From Gammaproteobacteria bacterium (GTDB lineage Bacteria > Pseudomonadota > Gammaproteobacteria > Steroidobacterales > Steroidobacteraceae), in assembly GCA_025359205.1 (NCBI GenBank), contig JANYHD010000040.1, positions 29,600 through 93,599 of the forward strand: 64,000 nucleotides of DNA, given 5' to 3'. Under the pieces are notes generated by a model. That model did not search any database. It was not told where the DNA came from and saw only the letters and a program-made list of their open reading frames with translations. Made by a program: the position numbers and the translations under genes. Shown here piece by piece: positions 16,352 to 26,331 of the stretch; within the stretch, counting starts at the first letter, position 1; every line of letters begins with the position of its first letter.

Positions 16352-18946
16352 CTAGCGCGGACGCGGACGCAGGAAGGTAACAGATGAAGTCTCGCCCGTC
16401 ATGTCGTCGCGCGCCCGGGCGGCGCCGGCCGGCCATACGGCCGCCATGCGCGAGGTAGTCTCCGGGATGAATGCGGCAATTTCATCGAGCGGCGCCGGGC
16501 GCGCGATCAGGAAGCCCTGCACCTGGATGTCCCCGCAGCTGACCAGTGCGTCGAGCTGGCCCGCACGCTCGATGCCCTCGACGGTAACGGCGAGGCCACG
16601 GCTCTGGCAAAGCTGCACGCAGGAATGCGCAAAGGCGGCGGCGTTGGCATTGCCTTCGATGTTGCGCACCAGGCTGCGATCGAGCTTGACGCGGGTGAGG
16701 GGCAATTCCTCGATGGATTTGAGCGTCGAATAGCCGGTGCCGAAATCGTCGAGCGCCACCGCGACTCCGAGGCGCCGCAGCTCCAGCAGCGATTCCGTGG
16801 CGCGGCGACCCGTCTGCAGGGCGCTCTCGGTGAGCTCGATTTCCAGGCAGTCGGCGCTCATCCGGGCAGTGTGCAAAGCTTTTTGCACTGACTCGACGAA
16901 GCGGCCGGCGAGGAACTGCTGGGGCGAGACGTTGACGGCGACGCGCGCGTTGGGCCAGGGCCCGGCGCGCAGGTCGCGCGCGGCCTCGACGGCCGTGCGC
17001 AGCAACCAGTCGCTGAGTTCGAGCAGCAGCCCGGACTGCTCGGCGATGTCGATGAATTCCCCGGCAGTGGTGATCTGCCCGTCCGGGCGTTGCCAGCGCA
17101 GCAGCGCCTCGACCGCCGTGGTCTTGCGCGTCAGGAGCGAAACTTCGGGCTGGTAGTGAAGCCGGAAATCACCGTTGCCGAGCGCGTGGCGGAGCGCCTG
17201 TTCGGTGTGGAAGCGGTGCGAGGCGCCCGCCAGCAGTTCCGCACGGTAGAACTGGAAGCCGCTGCGCCCCTTCTCCTTGGCGTCGTGCAAGGCGGAGTCC
17301 GCAGCGCGCAGCAGCGATTCGACCGAATCGCCGTGTTCGGGATAGAGCGCAATGCCGGCACTCAGGCTGACCAGTAGATCGCGGTCGTCCACGCGCAGTG
17401 GCGTGGCGAACTCCCGCAGGATGTGCGTCATGAAACGCTCGACCGCCACCGCCTGCCGTACGGTCGGGATCACCAGTGTGAACTCGTCGCCGCCGAGCCG
17501 GGCGAGGAAGCCCACCTTGCCTGCCAACTTCTGCAGCCGCGCGGCGATGGCGCGCAGCACGCGATCGCCATACTGGTGGCCGAGCGTGTCGTTGATGGTC
17601 TTGAAATTGTCGATGTCCATGTACAGCACGGCGCAGGTCGTCGACCTGGCGCGGGCGTCTTCGATGGTCGATTCAAGCCGACGGGTCAGATCGCGCCGGT
17701 TGGGCAGTTCGGTGAGCGGATCATGGTGGGCGAGGTGACGCAGGTCTTCGGTGCGCTGGGCAATACGCTCCTCGAGGACCGCCTGGTGTTCACGGAGCGA
17801 TTGCTGCGAGCCGTGCAGTGCTTCCGCCATGTCGTTGAAGGCCGCGGCCAGCTCGTCCAGTTCGCGCACGCCGCCGCGTGGCACGCGCGCCTCGAGTGAA
17901 CCGCGCGCAAGGCGGCGGGTGCCATCCAGGAGCCTACGCACGGGCGAGGCGATGCCCAGCATGGCCACCAGCGCGATCAGCAGCACCACACCGACAATGC
18001 CAAGCGTGACCCGCGTGAGGTTGACTTCAGTGCGCTCGGCCGCGACGCGGGCATTGCCCGCGGCGGCCGTGAGCGACTGCCAGGCCGGTTTCTGCAGATC
18101 GCTCTCGATCAGTGCGGCCAGTTCATGCGCGGACAGCTCGAAGTCGCCGAGCGAAGTCTGGATCGTCTGGTCCAGCGCCAGAAAGTGGGCGCGGCCGCGT
18201 GAGGCGGCGTTGAGATCGTCACGCATGAGCTCGAGCCAGGCGCCACCCGGCGAGCGGGCGAATTCCTGCGCATGCGTGCGGAACAGGGAGGTCAGCGACG
18301 CGTCGCTGGCCGCGGCGGCTTGCGCCGTCGCATCGGATGGCGAGGCGAACAGCATCAGGATGCTGGCGCGCAGTGCCGCCGCGGACCGCGCCAGTTCCGA
18401 CAGGGACTTGCGCATGTAGACCTGGTCGCCGGCCTCGAAACCGCGCGCGGCGAGCGCGGAGCGGCTTGCCAGCGAGTTCAGTGCCGTCAGCGCCGTACGG
18501 GTCTGCGATCCGCGTTGTCGGCACAGCTCGGCAATGGACTGGCCCTGCGCCCGGATGGCTTCCAGCCGCACGCGTATGCCGGAGCCGGCTATGGCAGGCG
18601 CGGCCGCCGACAGATTGGAGTAGTCATCGAAGGTCGACAGCAGCCTGGTCGCCGCGCGGTCGATGTCCGCGGTCGGATCGCCCGCACTCGCATGCGTGTG
18701 ATCCGCGACCTCGCGCTCATAGTCGGTGAGCGCCTCCTCAAGTTCGCGCGCCTTGCGCAGGATCGGTTCGTATTGCCGCTCGACGCTGCCGATCAGGAGC
18801 GCCGCCTGTTCGGTACTGCGATGCGCGAGGCGCATGCCCAGCGCCAGCGCCAGGAATACCACCAGGAAGGCAACACCCAGGGATACGCCGATCGAGGGCT
18901 TGAGGGACAGCATACGCCAGCCGGACTTTTGCGCCTTCGGGTCCAT
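16352..18946 (-). CDS. membrane GGDEF-EAL c-di-GMP enzyme with periplasmic sensor and HAMP
   Basis: An 864-residue protein. One membrane span (about 20-42, GVSLGVAFLVVFLALALGM) and a second (about 308-330, LGIVGVVLLIALVAML) enclose a mostly helical periplasmic sensor region. A HAMP-like linker follows. The GGDEF domain has an intact RLGGDEF near residues 483-489, and the EAL domain has VEALLRW, AVNVSPQQF, DDFGTGYS and QGFLIARP. Both catalytic motifs are intact, so it could make or break c-di-GMP. An open frame extends 46 codons further upstream and would overlap the divergent methyltransferase. The ATG at 18,946, with AAGG upstream, is the better start. Confidence 0.88.
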   Translation of the reverse strand: MDPKAQKSGWRMLSLKPSIGVSLGVAFLVVFLALALGMRLAHRSTEQAALLIGSVERQYEPILRKARELEEALTDYEREVADHTHASAGDPTADIDRAATRLLSTFDDYSNLSAAAPAIAGSGIRVRLEAIRAQGQSIAELCRQRGSQTRTALTALNSLASRSALAARGFEAGDQVYMRKSLSELARSAAALRASILMLFASPSDATAQAAAASDASLTSLFRTHAQEFARSPGGAWLELMRDDLNAASRGRAHFLALDQTIQTSLGDFELSAHELAALIESDLQKPAWQSLTAAAGNARVAAERTEVNLTRVTLGIVGVVLLIALVAMLGIASPVRRLLDGTRRLARGSLEARVPRGGVRELDELAAAFNDMAEALHGSQQSLREHQAVLEERIAQRTEDLRHLAHHDPLTELPNRRDLTRRLESTIEDARARSTTCAVLYMDIDNFKTINDTLGHQYGDRVLRAIAARLQKLAGKVGFLARLGGDEFTLVIPTVRQAVAVERFMTHILREFATPLRVDDRDLLVSLSAGIALYPEHGDSVESLLRAADSALHDAKEKGRSGFQFYRAELLAGASHRFHTEQALRHALGNGDFRLHYQPEVSLLTRKTTAVEALLRWQRPDGQITTAGEFIDIAEQSGLLLELSDWLLRTAVEAARDLRAGPWPNARVAVNVSPQQFLAGRFVESVQKALHTARMSADCLEIELTESALQTGRRATESLLELRRLGVAVALDDFGTGYSTLKSIEELPLTRVKLDRSLVRNIEGNANAAAFAHSCVQLCQSRGLAVTVEGIERAGQLDALVSCGDIQVQGFLIARPAPLDEIAAFIPETTSRMAAVWPAGAARARDDMTGETSSVTFLRPRPR

Positions 18947-19082
18947 GAACACCTTATCTGATGCTGCGGTCCGCCTTGCCCACGCTAACGGATCCTTGTG
19001 CCGGCGGCGCATTATCGTAACGCGACTGAGACTCCAATCACCGCGAAACAGCGTTATGTCACCCTCCGTGGCATCATTAGCC

Positions 19083-19868
19083 ATGGAAACGCAGGGCGGC
19101 GAGCTCTATCACGGCCGCATGATCGAAATGCTGCAGGCCGTCTGGGGCGAGGGCTTTCTCTCGCCCGGCGGAACTGAAGAGGTCGCCCGGCTGGTCGCGG
19201 ATACGGCGCTTGCTGGCCTCGTGGTGCTGGACATCGGCTGCGGCGCAGGTGGCATCGATATCGCGCTGGTGCGCAATCATGCGGCCGGCTACGTGACCGG
19301 CATCGACGTCGAGGACACCGTCATCGCCTGCGCGCGCGCGCTCATTGTGCGCGAGAACCTGGGTGCTCGCATTGGCCTGGCCAAGGTCGCTCCCGGCCCA
19401 CTGCCATTCCCGCCCGCCAGCTTCGATATCGTGTTCTCAAAGGACAGCATCGTCCACATTGCCGACAAGCACGCGCTGATGGCCGAGGTCTTCCGCGTGC
19501 TCAAGCCGGGCGGCTGGTTCATCGCTTCGGACTGGCTGATCGGCCACGATGGCGCGCCCTCGGCGGAAATGGCGGCTTACATTGCCTCCGAGGGCCTGGA
19601 CTTCGGCATGGCCTCGCCGGCGCGTTACCGCGACGCCATGCGCAGCGCGGGTCTTACCGACATATCAATCACCAGCCGCAACGCCTGGTACCGCGAGGCC
19701 GCCAGGCAGGAACTGGAGCGGCTGCGCGGGGTGGTCGGCGCCGCGGCCGCCGAGCGGGTCGGGCGGGAATTCGTCGAGCAGAACATCGGCATCTGGTTGC
19801 GCATGATCCCCGTGCTCGACAGCGGCGAGCATTGCCCGACCCACCTGCGCGCACGCAAAGCGCGCTAG
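19083..19868 (+). CDS. class I SAM-dependent methyltransferase (phosphoethanolamine N-MT-like)
   Basis: A 261-residue methyltransferase. Motif I is VLDIGCGAGGID, motif II region VTGIDVED, and the segment FSKDSIVHIADKHALMAEVFRVLKPGG closely follows the phosphoethanolamine/sarcosine N-methyltransferase pattern. It may methylate an amino-group lipid headgroup or osmolyte precursor; the exact substrate is open. An in-frame ATG at 19,053 would add ten residues. It lies between two minus-strand GGDEF-EAL genes and is divergent from one of them. Confidence 0.8.
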   Translation: METQGGELYHGRMIEMLQAVWGEGFLSPGGTEEVARLVADTALAGLVVLDIGCGAGGIDIALVRNHAAGYVTGIDVEDTVIACARALIVRENLGARIGLAKVAPGPLPFPPASFDIVFSKDSIVHIADKHALMAEVFRVLKPGGWFIASDWLIGHDGAPSAEMAAYIASEGLDFGMASPARYRDAMRSAGLTDISITSRNAWYREAARQELERLRGVVGAAAAERVGREFVEQNIGIWLRMIPVLDSGEHCPTHLRARKAR

Positions 19869-19879
19869 GCGCAGGCGCG

Positions 19880-22669
19880 TCAGGCCACGCCGGCGATATC
19901 CTTGAGCGCAGCGTAGCGGCCCGAGGGCGAGAGATCCTCGCGGCCAGCCTGCGAGGTCCACAACTCATTGCGCCTGGACACGAACGGCATGGCGGACAGT
20001 TCCACCAGCGAGCCGGGCCGCGCGAACAAAAAGCCCTGCCCGGCCACGCAGCCGAGGTTCAGCAGCGCCTCGACCTGCGGTTCGCTCTCGATGCCCTCGG
20101 CCACCGTGTCCAGGCCCAGCGTCTCGCCGAGCGTGATCACGGCGCGCGCCAGCTCCGGGCCGTTCGAGGAGTTGATCAGGCGGCCAACGAACGAGCGATC
20201 AATCTTCAGGATGTCGATCGGGAAGCGGTGCAGGTAGGAGAGTGAGGAGTAGCCGGTGCCGAAATCGTCGATCGCCAGGCGGACACCGAGCGATTTCAGC
20301 TGCACCAGCCGCGCCAGGTTGGCCTCGGTGTTGTGCATGATCGTGCTCTCGGTCAGCTCGATCACCAGGTTGCCGGGTTCAACGCCGGATTCCTCGAGTA
20401 CCTGCGCCACGTCCTGGGCGAGGTCGCCGTGTTCGAGATGCCGGGCGGATATGTTTACGGCGAGACGCAGTCCCGCACCGCCGGCCACGGAACTGCGCCA
20501 GGCGTGCATCTCGCGGCAGGCGCGAGCGAGCACCCAGCGGCCGAGCTTGACGATCTGGCCGCATTCCTCTGCGATCTGTATGAAGCGATCAGGCATCAGC
20601 ACGCCCAGTTCGGGGTGCCGCCAGCGCACCAGCGCCTCGACTCCGAGGAGGCTGCGCGTGCCAAGGTCCACGATCGGCTGGTATTCGACGAAGAACTCTT
20701 CGGTTGCGACCGCGCGGGCAATATCCGCCACCAGGCGCGTGCGCTCCTGCAGCAGTTCCTGCATCGGCGGCTGGAAGGCAACGAAGCGGTTCTTGCCTGC
20801 CGCCTTGGCATGGTACATGGCGATATCGGCCTTGCTGAGCAGCGCTTCGGCGCTGGTCTCGAAGGTCGAGAACGCGACACCGATGCTGGCTGAGACGCGC
20901 ACCTCGGTGCCGCCCAGCGTGAAGGGCTGGTCCAGTTCCTCGATCAGTGCGGTGGCCAGGCGCTCGATTTCCACGTTGGTCGCCGCGCCCTCCAGCAGGA
21001 TCGCAAACTCATCGCCGCCCAGCCGCGCCACGGTGTCGGAGAAGCGCGTCGATTTCACCAGGCGCTGGGCGACGGCCTGCAACAGCCGGTCGCCCACGTC
21101 GTGGCCGAGCGAGTCGTTGACGCTCTTGAAGTTGTCGAGATCAACGAACATCACCACCACCTGCGCTCGGGCACGCTGCGCAAGCATGAGCGAATGCTGC
21201 AGGCGATCGCGGAACAGGCTGCGGTTGGCCAGCAGCGTCAGTGAATCGTGGAAGGCCAGTTGCCGCAACTGCTCCTCGAGCGCCTTGCGCTCGGTGATGT
21301 CGCGCAGGTTGAGCGCCAGGCCCCGTACGGCGGGGTCATTCATCAGGTTGCTGCCGACGATCTCGAGCACGTAGCGATTGCGGCCGCGCTCGATGCGCAT
21401 TTCAACCGGGCCCACCGGCTCGCCAGACGAGGCCGTGACTTCACTGAGGAAGCCCCGCAGTCGCTCGGCATCCTCGCCGGTCCACACGCCAAGCAGGTTC
21501 TTGCCGCTCACTTCGTCAGGTCGCAGGCCGAGCGTGCGTTCGGAGGCCGGCGAGGCGAACATGAGCGAGCCATCGGGGGCCACGGTCATGATGACGTCGG
21601 ATGCGTTCGCGATCAGCGAGGCATAGCGTTCTTCGACCAGGCGCGCCGCGCGGCGCTCGCGCGTCAGTGCATCCTCGCGCAACACCAGGGCCTGGCGCAC
21701 CATCACCAGCAGGGCGAGCACGAACACCACGATGGTCATTGCCGTGGCCGGATTGCTCAGGTCGCCGTGCGTCAGTGAAACCAGTACCAGCAGCGCGGTC
21801 AGCGTGGCGGCGTAGGGCAGGGCCTGCGCGAAACCCTGCGACATGCTCGAGCCGGTTCCGGCCTCGCTGTGGCGCATCTGTTCGCGGCCGGCGGCCGCGA
21901 GCGGCACGTAGCAGGAAACGTAGAGCACGTCCTCGATGTCGCCGGAGAGATAGTGACCGGTGATCTTCGCGACCGACCACATGACATCGCCCAGCAACAT
22001 GGTGGTGAAGCCAAGCGACAGCAGCAGCGGCACGCTGCGCAGGCTCTTGTTGCCGGCCCCCGCCAGCAGCAGCACGCCCAACGAGAGTACCAGCACGCAG
22101 TTGAGTGCGATGTAGATCTGGCTCAACGTGAACTTCACCAGATCGATCTCGGCGCTGGCAGCGGCCGGCCTGATGATCAGGAACCAGAAGAACGCGCCGA
22201 ACCCGGCCACCAGCACGGTGGCATCCAGCAGGAACTGCGTCCAGCGGATCCGCACCGCTGCTGCGCGGATCATCAGCGCGACCGCCATCATGAAGAAGGG
22301 GTAGAAGGCGAGGTAGAACAGATCGGCCGGGCCCGGAAACGGGTCGCGTCCGTGCAGCCAGGAGGACACGCCAATCGTGGTGCCGACCAGGTACAGCCCG
22401 AGCGCCGTCGAAAGACTCATCCAGGCGAGGCGCGTGGCGCCGGGCGGCGTGCGACGGGCGGCCGTGATGGTGACGATCAAGGCGGCCAGGCTCGCGGGCG
22501 AGTCTGCCAGCAGGCCGACATAGTGACGCACACGTTCGCCGCCCAGCCCGGTCAGCATCCACACCGCGCAGATGGCCACGTAGATCACAAGCCCGATGCA
22601 GAGCTTGTCGATCCAGGCCGGTGGTGTCCCGGGCTTAGCTTGGTGTGCAGGTCCGGCTGTCTCGCCCAC
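19880..22669 (-). CDS. multi-span membrane PAS-GGDEF-EAL c-di-GMP enzyme
   Basis: A 929-residue protein. The first ~330 residues contain about nine hydrophobic spans, forming a MASE-like membrane sensor. A PAS domain follows (ASDVIMTVAPDGSLMFASP, with GLALNLRDITERK at its end). Then come a GGDEF domain with intact RLGGDEF near residue 550 and an EAL domain with GVEALVRWRHP, NISARHLEH, DDFGTGYSS and KIDRSFVG. All signature residues are present, so a bifunctional or phosphodiesterase role is possible. It is the second such protein within 6 kb; the two share the enzymatic half but have different sensor parts. Confidence 0.9.
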   Translation of the reverse strand: MGETAGPAHQAKPGTPPAWIDKLCIGLVIYVAICAVWMLTGLGGERVRHYVGLLADSPASLAALIVTITAARRTPPGATRLAWMSLSTALGLYLVGTTIGVSSWLHGRDPFPGPADLFYLAFYPFFMMAVALMIRAAAVRIRWTQFLLDATVLVAGFGAFFWFLIIRPAAASAEIDLVKFTLSQIYIALNCVLVLSLGVLLLAGAGNKSLRSVPLLLSLGFTTMLLGDVMWSVAKITGHYLSGDIEDVLYVSCYVPLAAAGREQMRHSEAGTGSSMSQGFAQALPYAATLTALLVLVSLTHGDLSNPATAMTIVVFVLALLVMVRQALVLREDALTRERRAARLVEERYASLIANASDVIMTVAPDGSLMFASPASERTLGLRPDEVSGKNLLGVWTGEDAERLRGFLSEVTASSGEPVGPVEMRIERGRNRYVLEIVGSNLMNDPAVRGLALNLRDITERKALEEQLRQLAFHDSLTLLANRSLFRDRLQHSLMLAQRARAQVVVMFVDLDNFKSVNDSLGHDVGDRLLQAVAQRLVKSTRFSDTVARLGGDEFAILLEGAATNVEIERLATALIEELDQPFTLGGTEVRVSASIGVAFSTFETSAEALLSKADIAMYHAKAAGKNRFVAFQPPMQELLQERTRLVADIARAVATEEFFVEYQPIVDLGTRSLLGVEALVRWRHPELGVLMPDRFIQIAEECGQIVKLGRWVLARACREMHAWRSSVAGGAGLRLAVNISARHLEHGDLAQDVAQVLEESGVEPGNLVIELTESTIMHNTEANLARLVQLKSLGVRLAIDDFGTGYSSLSYLHRFPIDILKIDRSFVGRLINSSNGPELARAVITLGETLGLDTVAEGIESEPQVEALLNLGCVAGQGFLFARPGSLVELSAMPFVSRRNELWTSQAGREDLSPSGRYAALKDIAGVA

Positions 22670-22857
22670 CTGGTTTGCCCTTTAGTATGTCGATCTCGAG
22701 GCCCGCCATTCCGCTAAAACACGCGCGTTTACGCCACGTTACAGAATGCGTCGCCACGCTGAGGCAGGCAAGGCGGCGGCGCGCGGGTTGCGATACAGGT
22801 CTCGTTATGCCAGCGGTTAAGATGTGAACCGCGACACACTGTTCAAGGAGGTGCGCT

Positions 22858-23451
22858 TTGGCGTGGATCGAGCCCCTGGTGTTGACCGGCCCTGGCGTCA
22901 GCCTGCTGCCGCTGTCGATGGATCACCACGATGAACTTGCCGGAGCGGTGCGTGACGGTGAGTTGTGGAAGCTGTGGTACACGAGCGTACCCAGCCCGGA
23001 AGCCATGCGCGCCGAGATCGCGCGGCGTCTGGATCTGCAGGCCCGTGGCACGATGCTGCCCTTCGCCGTGCAGGCGAGTGATTCCGGCCAGCTTGTCGGA
23101 ATGACCACCTATCTCAATATAGATGAGCCCAATCGTCACCTGGAGATTGGGGCGACCTGGTATCGCCGCAGTGTGCAGCGGACCGCACTCAATACGCAGT
23201 GCAAGCTACTGTTGCTGGCGCACGCCTTCGAAAACCGCGATGCCATCGCCGTGGATTTCCGCACGCATTACTTCAACCGGCAGAGCCGGCGCGCCATCGA
23301 GCGGCTCGGCGCCAGGCTCGACGGCGTGCTGCGCAATCATATGATCGGCGCCAACGGCGTGCTGCGCGACACCTGTGTCTACAGCATCATTGCCGGCGAG
23401 TGGCCTGCTGTAAAAACCCATCTATCGGCCGCGGTTTCCCGCAACCGGTAG
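22858..23451 (+). CDS. GNAT-family N-acetyltransferase (RimJ/RimL-like)
   Basis: A 197-residue acetyltransferase. The reading starts at TTG, with a very strong AAGGAGG six bases upstream and no better codon in frame. Landmarks are MTTYLNIDEPNRHLEIGATWYRRSVQRTALNTQCKLLLLAHAF and the RAIERLGA helix, as in acetyltransferases acting on protein N-termini or small amines. It is divergent from the membrane c-di-GMP enzyme and convergent with the M3 peptidase. Confidence 0.85.
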   Translation: MAWIEPLVLTGPGVSLLPLSMDHHDELAGAVRDGELWKLWYTSVPSPEAMRAEIARRLDLQARGTMLPFAVQASDSGQLVGMTTYLNIDEPNRHLEIGATWYRRSVQRTALNTQCKLLLLAHAFENRDAIAVDFRTHYFNRQSRRAIERLGARLDGVLRNHMIGANGVLRDTCVYSIIAGEWPAVKTHLSAAVSRNR

Positions 23452-23479
23452 CCTAAAGCTGCTCAGCGTAAATTGCCGC

Positions 23480-25528
23480 TCAGTGCTTTTTCAGACCCAG
23501 CTCTTCGTAGAAGGGCTCATAGCTCACAGCGCGGCCCAGGAAGCGATTCAGCAGCACCTCGGGTTCCTCTGCTCCGCCAGGCACCAGGATCTGCTGGCGG
23601 TAGCGCATGCCGACCGCGGGATTGTCGAGCCCGCCCCGCTTGAATTCGCTGAACATGTCCTGCGCGTAGACCTTTGACCACAGGTAACCGTAGTAGCCGG
23701 CGTCGTAGCCGCCCATCAGGTGACCAAAGGCTGCTTCAGGATAGGTCCCGGGAATCTCCGGGAACACCGTCAGCTTCTTCTTCAGGTCGAACCACAACCC
23801 CGTGGGATCGGGCTTGCCAGGCAGGCTGTGCAGCTGCAGGTCATATTCCGCGTAGAAGGCCTGTCCGCCCCACGACACGCCGTCGGTAACATGGCGCGCG
23901 GCGATCATCTTGTCGATCAGCGCATCGGGCAGCGGCTCGCCGCTGCCAACATGGCTCGAGATCTTCTTCAGCACGGTCGGTTGCCACATCCAGTTCTCGA
24001 GCATTTGTGATGGAGCCTCGCCGAAATCACCGCGCACGTTGACACCATAGAGCGTGGCGTAACGCGTGCGCGAGAGCGTCTCGTGCATCACGTGGCCGAA
24101 CTCGTGGAAGAACACCACCACTTCCTCGTGGTTGAGGAGCGCAGGGCTGCCCGCATCGGGCCGCGGCCAGTTGCCGATGATCGCGGACACCGGCGTGCGG
24201 TGACTGCCATCGGGCATGACCCGGCCAAAGCGTACTGGAATCGCCTCGAAGTGTTCGTACTTGCCCTCGCGCGGGTACAGGTCCAGGAAGAACCAGCCTA
24301 TTGCATCGCCGCTGGCTACATCGTAGATGGCGTATTCGCGGATGTCCGGCGCCCAGGCCTGCGGCGGCGTCAGCGGCTCGAAACGCACGCCGAGCAGCTG
24401 CGCATAGATGTCGAGCACGGCTGGCAGCACTTTGTCGACCGGGAAATACTGGCGCACCAGTTCCGCATCCACCGCATAGCGGGTCTTTTCGAGCCGGCGC
24501 TCGTAGTAGGCGTAGTCCCATTTCTCGAAGGGGCTGAGATCGCCAGCGGCGCGCTTCAGCGCCGCGAGCACTTTGACCTCGGCACGCGCCTTGGGCAGGA
24601 GCGACTGGCCCACCTGTTCCACCAGCGCCGTGGCGCGCTGCGGCGTCTTGGCCATCTTGACGTCGAGCTGGTAGTCGGCCCAGGTATGGAAACCCAGCAA
24701 CGGCGCGAGCTGCTGGCGTATCGTCACCGCATCAGCCAGGCGTTGCACGTTCTCGAGGCCACCGCGTTTTGCGAAGGCGATGTTGTAGCGCTTGCGCGCG
24801 GCGCCCGAAGTCTCGTTCTCCATGAACGGACCGATGGTGCTTTCGTTCACGGCGATCTGGGCGCCGTCGGCGCCGTGCGTGATCGCGCCGGCGAGCGCGG
24901 GCGGGAGCGAGGTCAGTTCGGCTGCACTCAGTGCGATGTTGGTGTGGTCCTCGGCCAGTACGCGACTGTATGCGATCTGCAGGTTGTTGAGCTGGTCGAG
25001 CAGCTTGGTGACCTTGGCGCGCGCTTCCGGGTCCAGGGCCGCGCCGGCGCGCCGGCCGTTTTCCATGTAGATCTTGGCGAGCTGCTGGTCCTCGGGATCG
25101 TGCGCGGCCGCGGCCGCTTCCTGCGCCAATTTGTACACCGCGGGATCCGCGGCCAGCTCAACGCCGAAAGCGGCGGAGTCATTGTTGCATTGGGTGGCCG
25201 CATCACGCACGTCCTTGCTGACGGCGAGCACGGACAGGTTGGTCGGTGCGGTCAGCGCTTCGCCGAGGTCGGCAACCACGGTGTCGATCGCGGCGAGCCC
25301 GTCCAGTTGCGGCGCGCCGCCGGCGGTTGGCGATTCGATTGCATGAATGCGCTCGCGCGCGCTGGCGAGTCCGCTCTTGCAGGCGGCCGTCACATCGGCG
25401 GCAGACAGGTTCCAGTTGATGCCGGTATCGGTGCCGAGCGTCGTGCCGGCGGAGGCCAGTGGCGGAACGGTGGCAAACAGCGCGCCGACAAGGACGCGCG
25501 CGCCACGCCAAATTGCGGAGCTGGACAT
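23480..25528 (-). CDS. exported M3-family zinc oligopeptidase
   Basis: A 682-residue metallopeptidase related to oligopeptidase A, Dcp and thimet oligopeptidase. The zinc site is HEFGH at 475-479, and Glu504 in FGEAPSQMLEN lies 25 residues later, as in the family. The N-terminal stretch (VLVGALFATVPPLASAG) is a signal peptide, so it acts on short peptides in the periplasm. The ATG at 25,528 is chosen over one 19 codons earlier because it puts the signal peptide at the terminus. Length is normal. Confidence 0.92.
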   Translation of the reverse strand: MSSSAIWRGARVLVGALFATVPPLASAGTTLGTDTGINWNLSAADVTAACKSGLASARERIHAIESPTAGGAPQLDGLAAIDTVVADLGEALTAPTNLSVLAVSKDVRDAATQCNNDSAAFGVELAADPAVYKLAQEAAAAAHDPEDQQLAKIYMENGRRAGAALDPEARAKVTKLLDQLNNLQIAYSRVLAEDHTNIALSAAELTSLPPALAGAITHGADGAQIAVNESTIGPFMENETSGAARKRYNIAFAKRGGLENVQRLADAVTIRQQLAPLLGFHTWADYQLDVKMAKTPQRATALVEQVGQSLLPKARAEVKVLAALKRAAGDLSPFEKWDYAYYERRLEKTRYAVDAELVRQYFPVDKVLPAVLDIYAQLLGVRFEPLTPPQAWAPDIREYAIYDVASGDAIGWFFLDLYPREGKYEHFEAIPVRFGRVMPDGSHRTPVSAIIGNWPRPDAGSPALLNHEEVVVFFHEFGHVMHETLSRTRYATLYGVNVRGDFGEAPSQMLENWMWQPTVLKKISSHVGSGEPLPDALIDKMIAARHVTDGVSWGGQAFYAEYDLQLHSLPGKPDPTGLWFDLKKKLTVFPEIPGTYPEAAFGHLMGGYDAGYYGYLWSKVYAQDMFSEFKRGGLDNPAVGMRYRQQILVPGGAEEPEVLLNRFLGRAVSYEPFYEELGLKKH

Positions 25529-25599
25529 GACTTTCCCCGTTGTTGTCTGGTCAGAGGGCGGCAGTATAGGGGAGCCGGAATCCACGGTACATTAGCTGC

Positions 25600-26310
25600 T
25601 TGGATCACCCGCTCGACAACGTCATCTGGAATACGCTGGTGGGGCCGCACGCCGCATTTGCCGCGGGTTCGCGCGGCGCGCGTCGCTACGCGCAGGGCTT
25701 CTCGCCCATCGTCGGTTTCGCCGACCAGCGGCAGCCGGACTTCGAGGCGCTGGCGCCTTGGTGTGAAAGCGGCGAGCACCTCTATTGCAGCGGCTGGGAC
25801 GGACCGGTGCCACCAGGTTGGCGAGTCGAGGCGGACGCCACGATGTGCCTCATGGTTGGTTCCCCGGATGCCGCCAGCGGTTCAGTCGCCGGCGCCGCGG
25901 GAAAATCCGGCGGCGAGCCCGACCGCGCCCGGCGGCTGGTGCCGCAGCATGCGCAACAGGCCATGGAGCTCGCGCAGCTGACGCGCCCCGGACCCTTCGG
26001 ACTGCGCACCATCGAGCTGGGCGACTACTTTGGCTATTTTGAGGGGGAGCGCCTCGTCGCCATGGCCGGTGAGCGGATGCACGTCGGCCCATTTCGCGAG
26101 ATCAGCGGCGTGTGCACGCACCCTGATTTCCAGGGCCGCGGCCTGGCCCGCGCCCTGATGCTCAGGCTCATGGCGCTGCAACGCGCCCGCGGCCAGACCT
26201 CATTCCTGCATGTCATGAGCGCCAACCAGGGTGCCCGCCGGCTCTATGAGGACCTGGGGTTCAGGAATTACCTCGAGCCAGTGGTGCGGGTCATTACAAT
26301 GGTGGCGTGA
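25600..26310 (+). CDS. GNAT-family N-acetyltransferase (FR47-like)
   Basis: A 236-residue protein. Its N-terminal LDNVIWNTLVGPHAAFAAG and the C-terminal GNAT core (AMAGERMHVGPFREISGVCTHPDFQGRGLARALM, then LHVMSANQGARRLYEDLGF) match FR47-type acetyltransferases. The start codon is TTG with no clear ribosome-binding site, but the conserved N-terminus supports it. It is divergent from the peptidase gene, 71 bases away. Confidence 0.85.
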   Translation: MDHPLDNVIWNTLVGPHAAFAAGSRGARRYAQGFSPIVGFADQRQPDFEALAPWCESGEHLYCSGWDGPVPPGWRVEADATMCLMVGSPDAASGSVAGAAGKSGGEPDRARRLVPQHAQQAMELAQLTRPGPFGLRTIELGDYFGYFEGERLVAMAGERMHVGPFREISGVCTHPDFQGRGLARALMLRLMALQRARGQTSFLHVMSANQGARRLYEDLGFRNYLEPVVRVITMVA

Positions 26311-26331
26311 AGGCAAGAGTGGGGGTGCATC

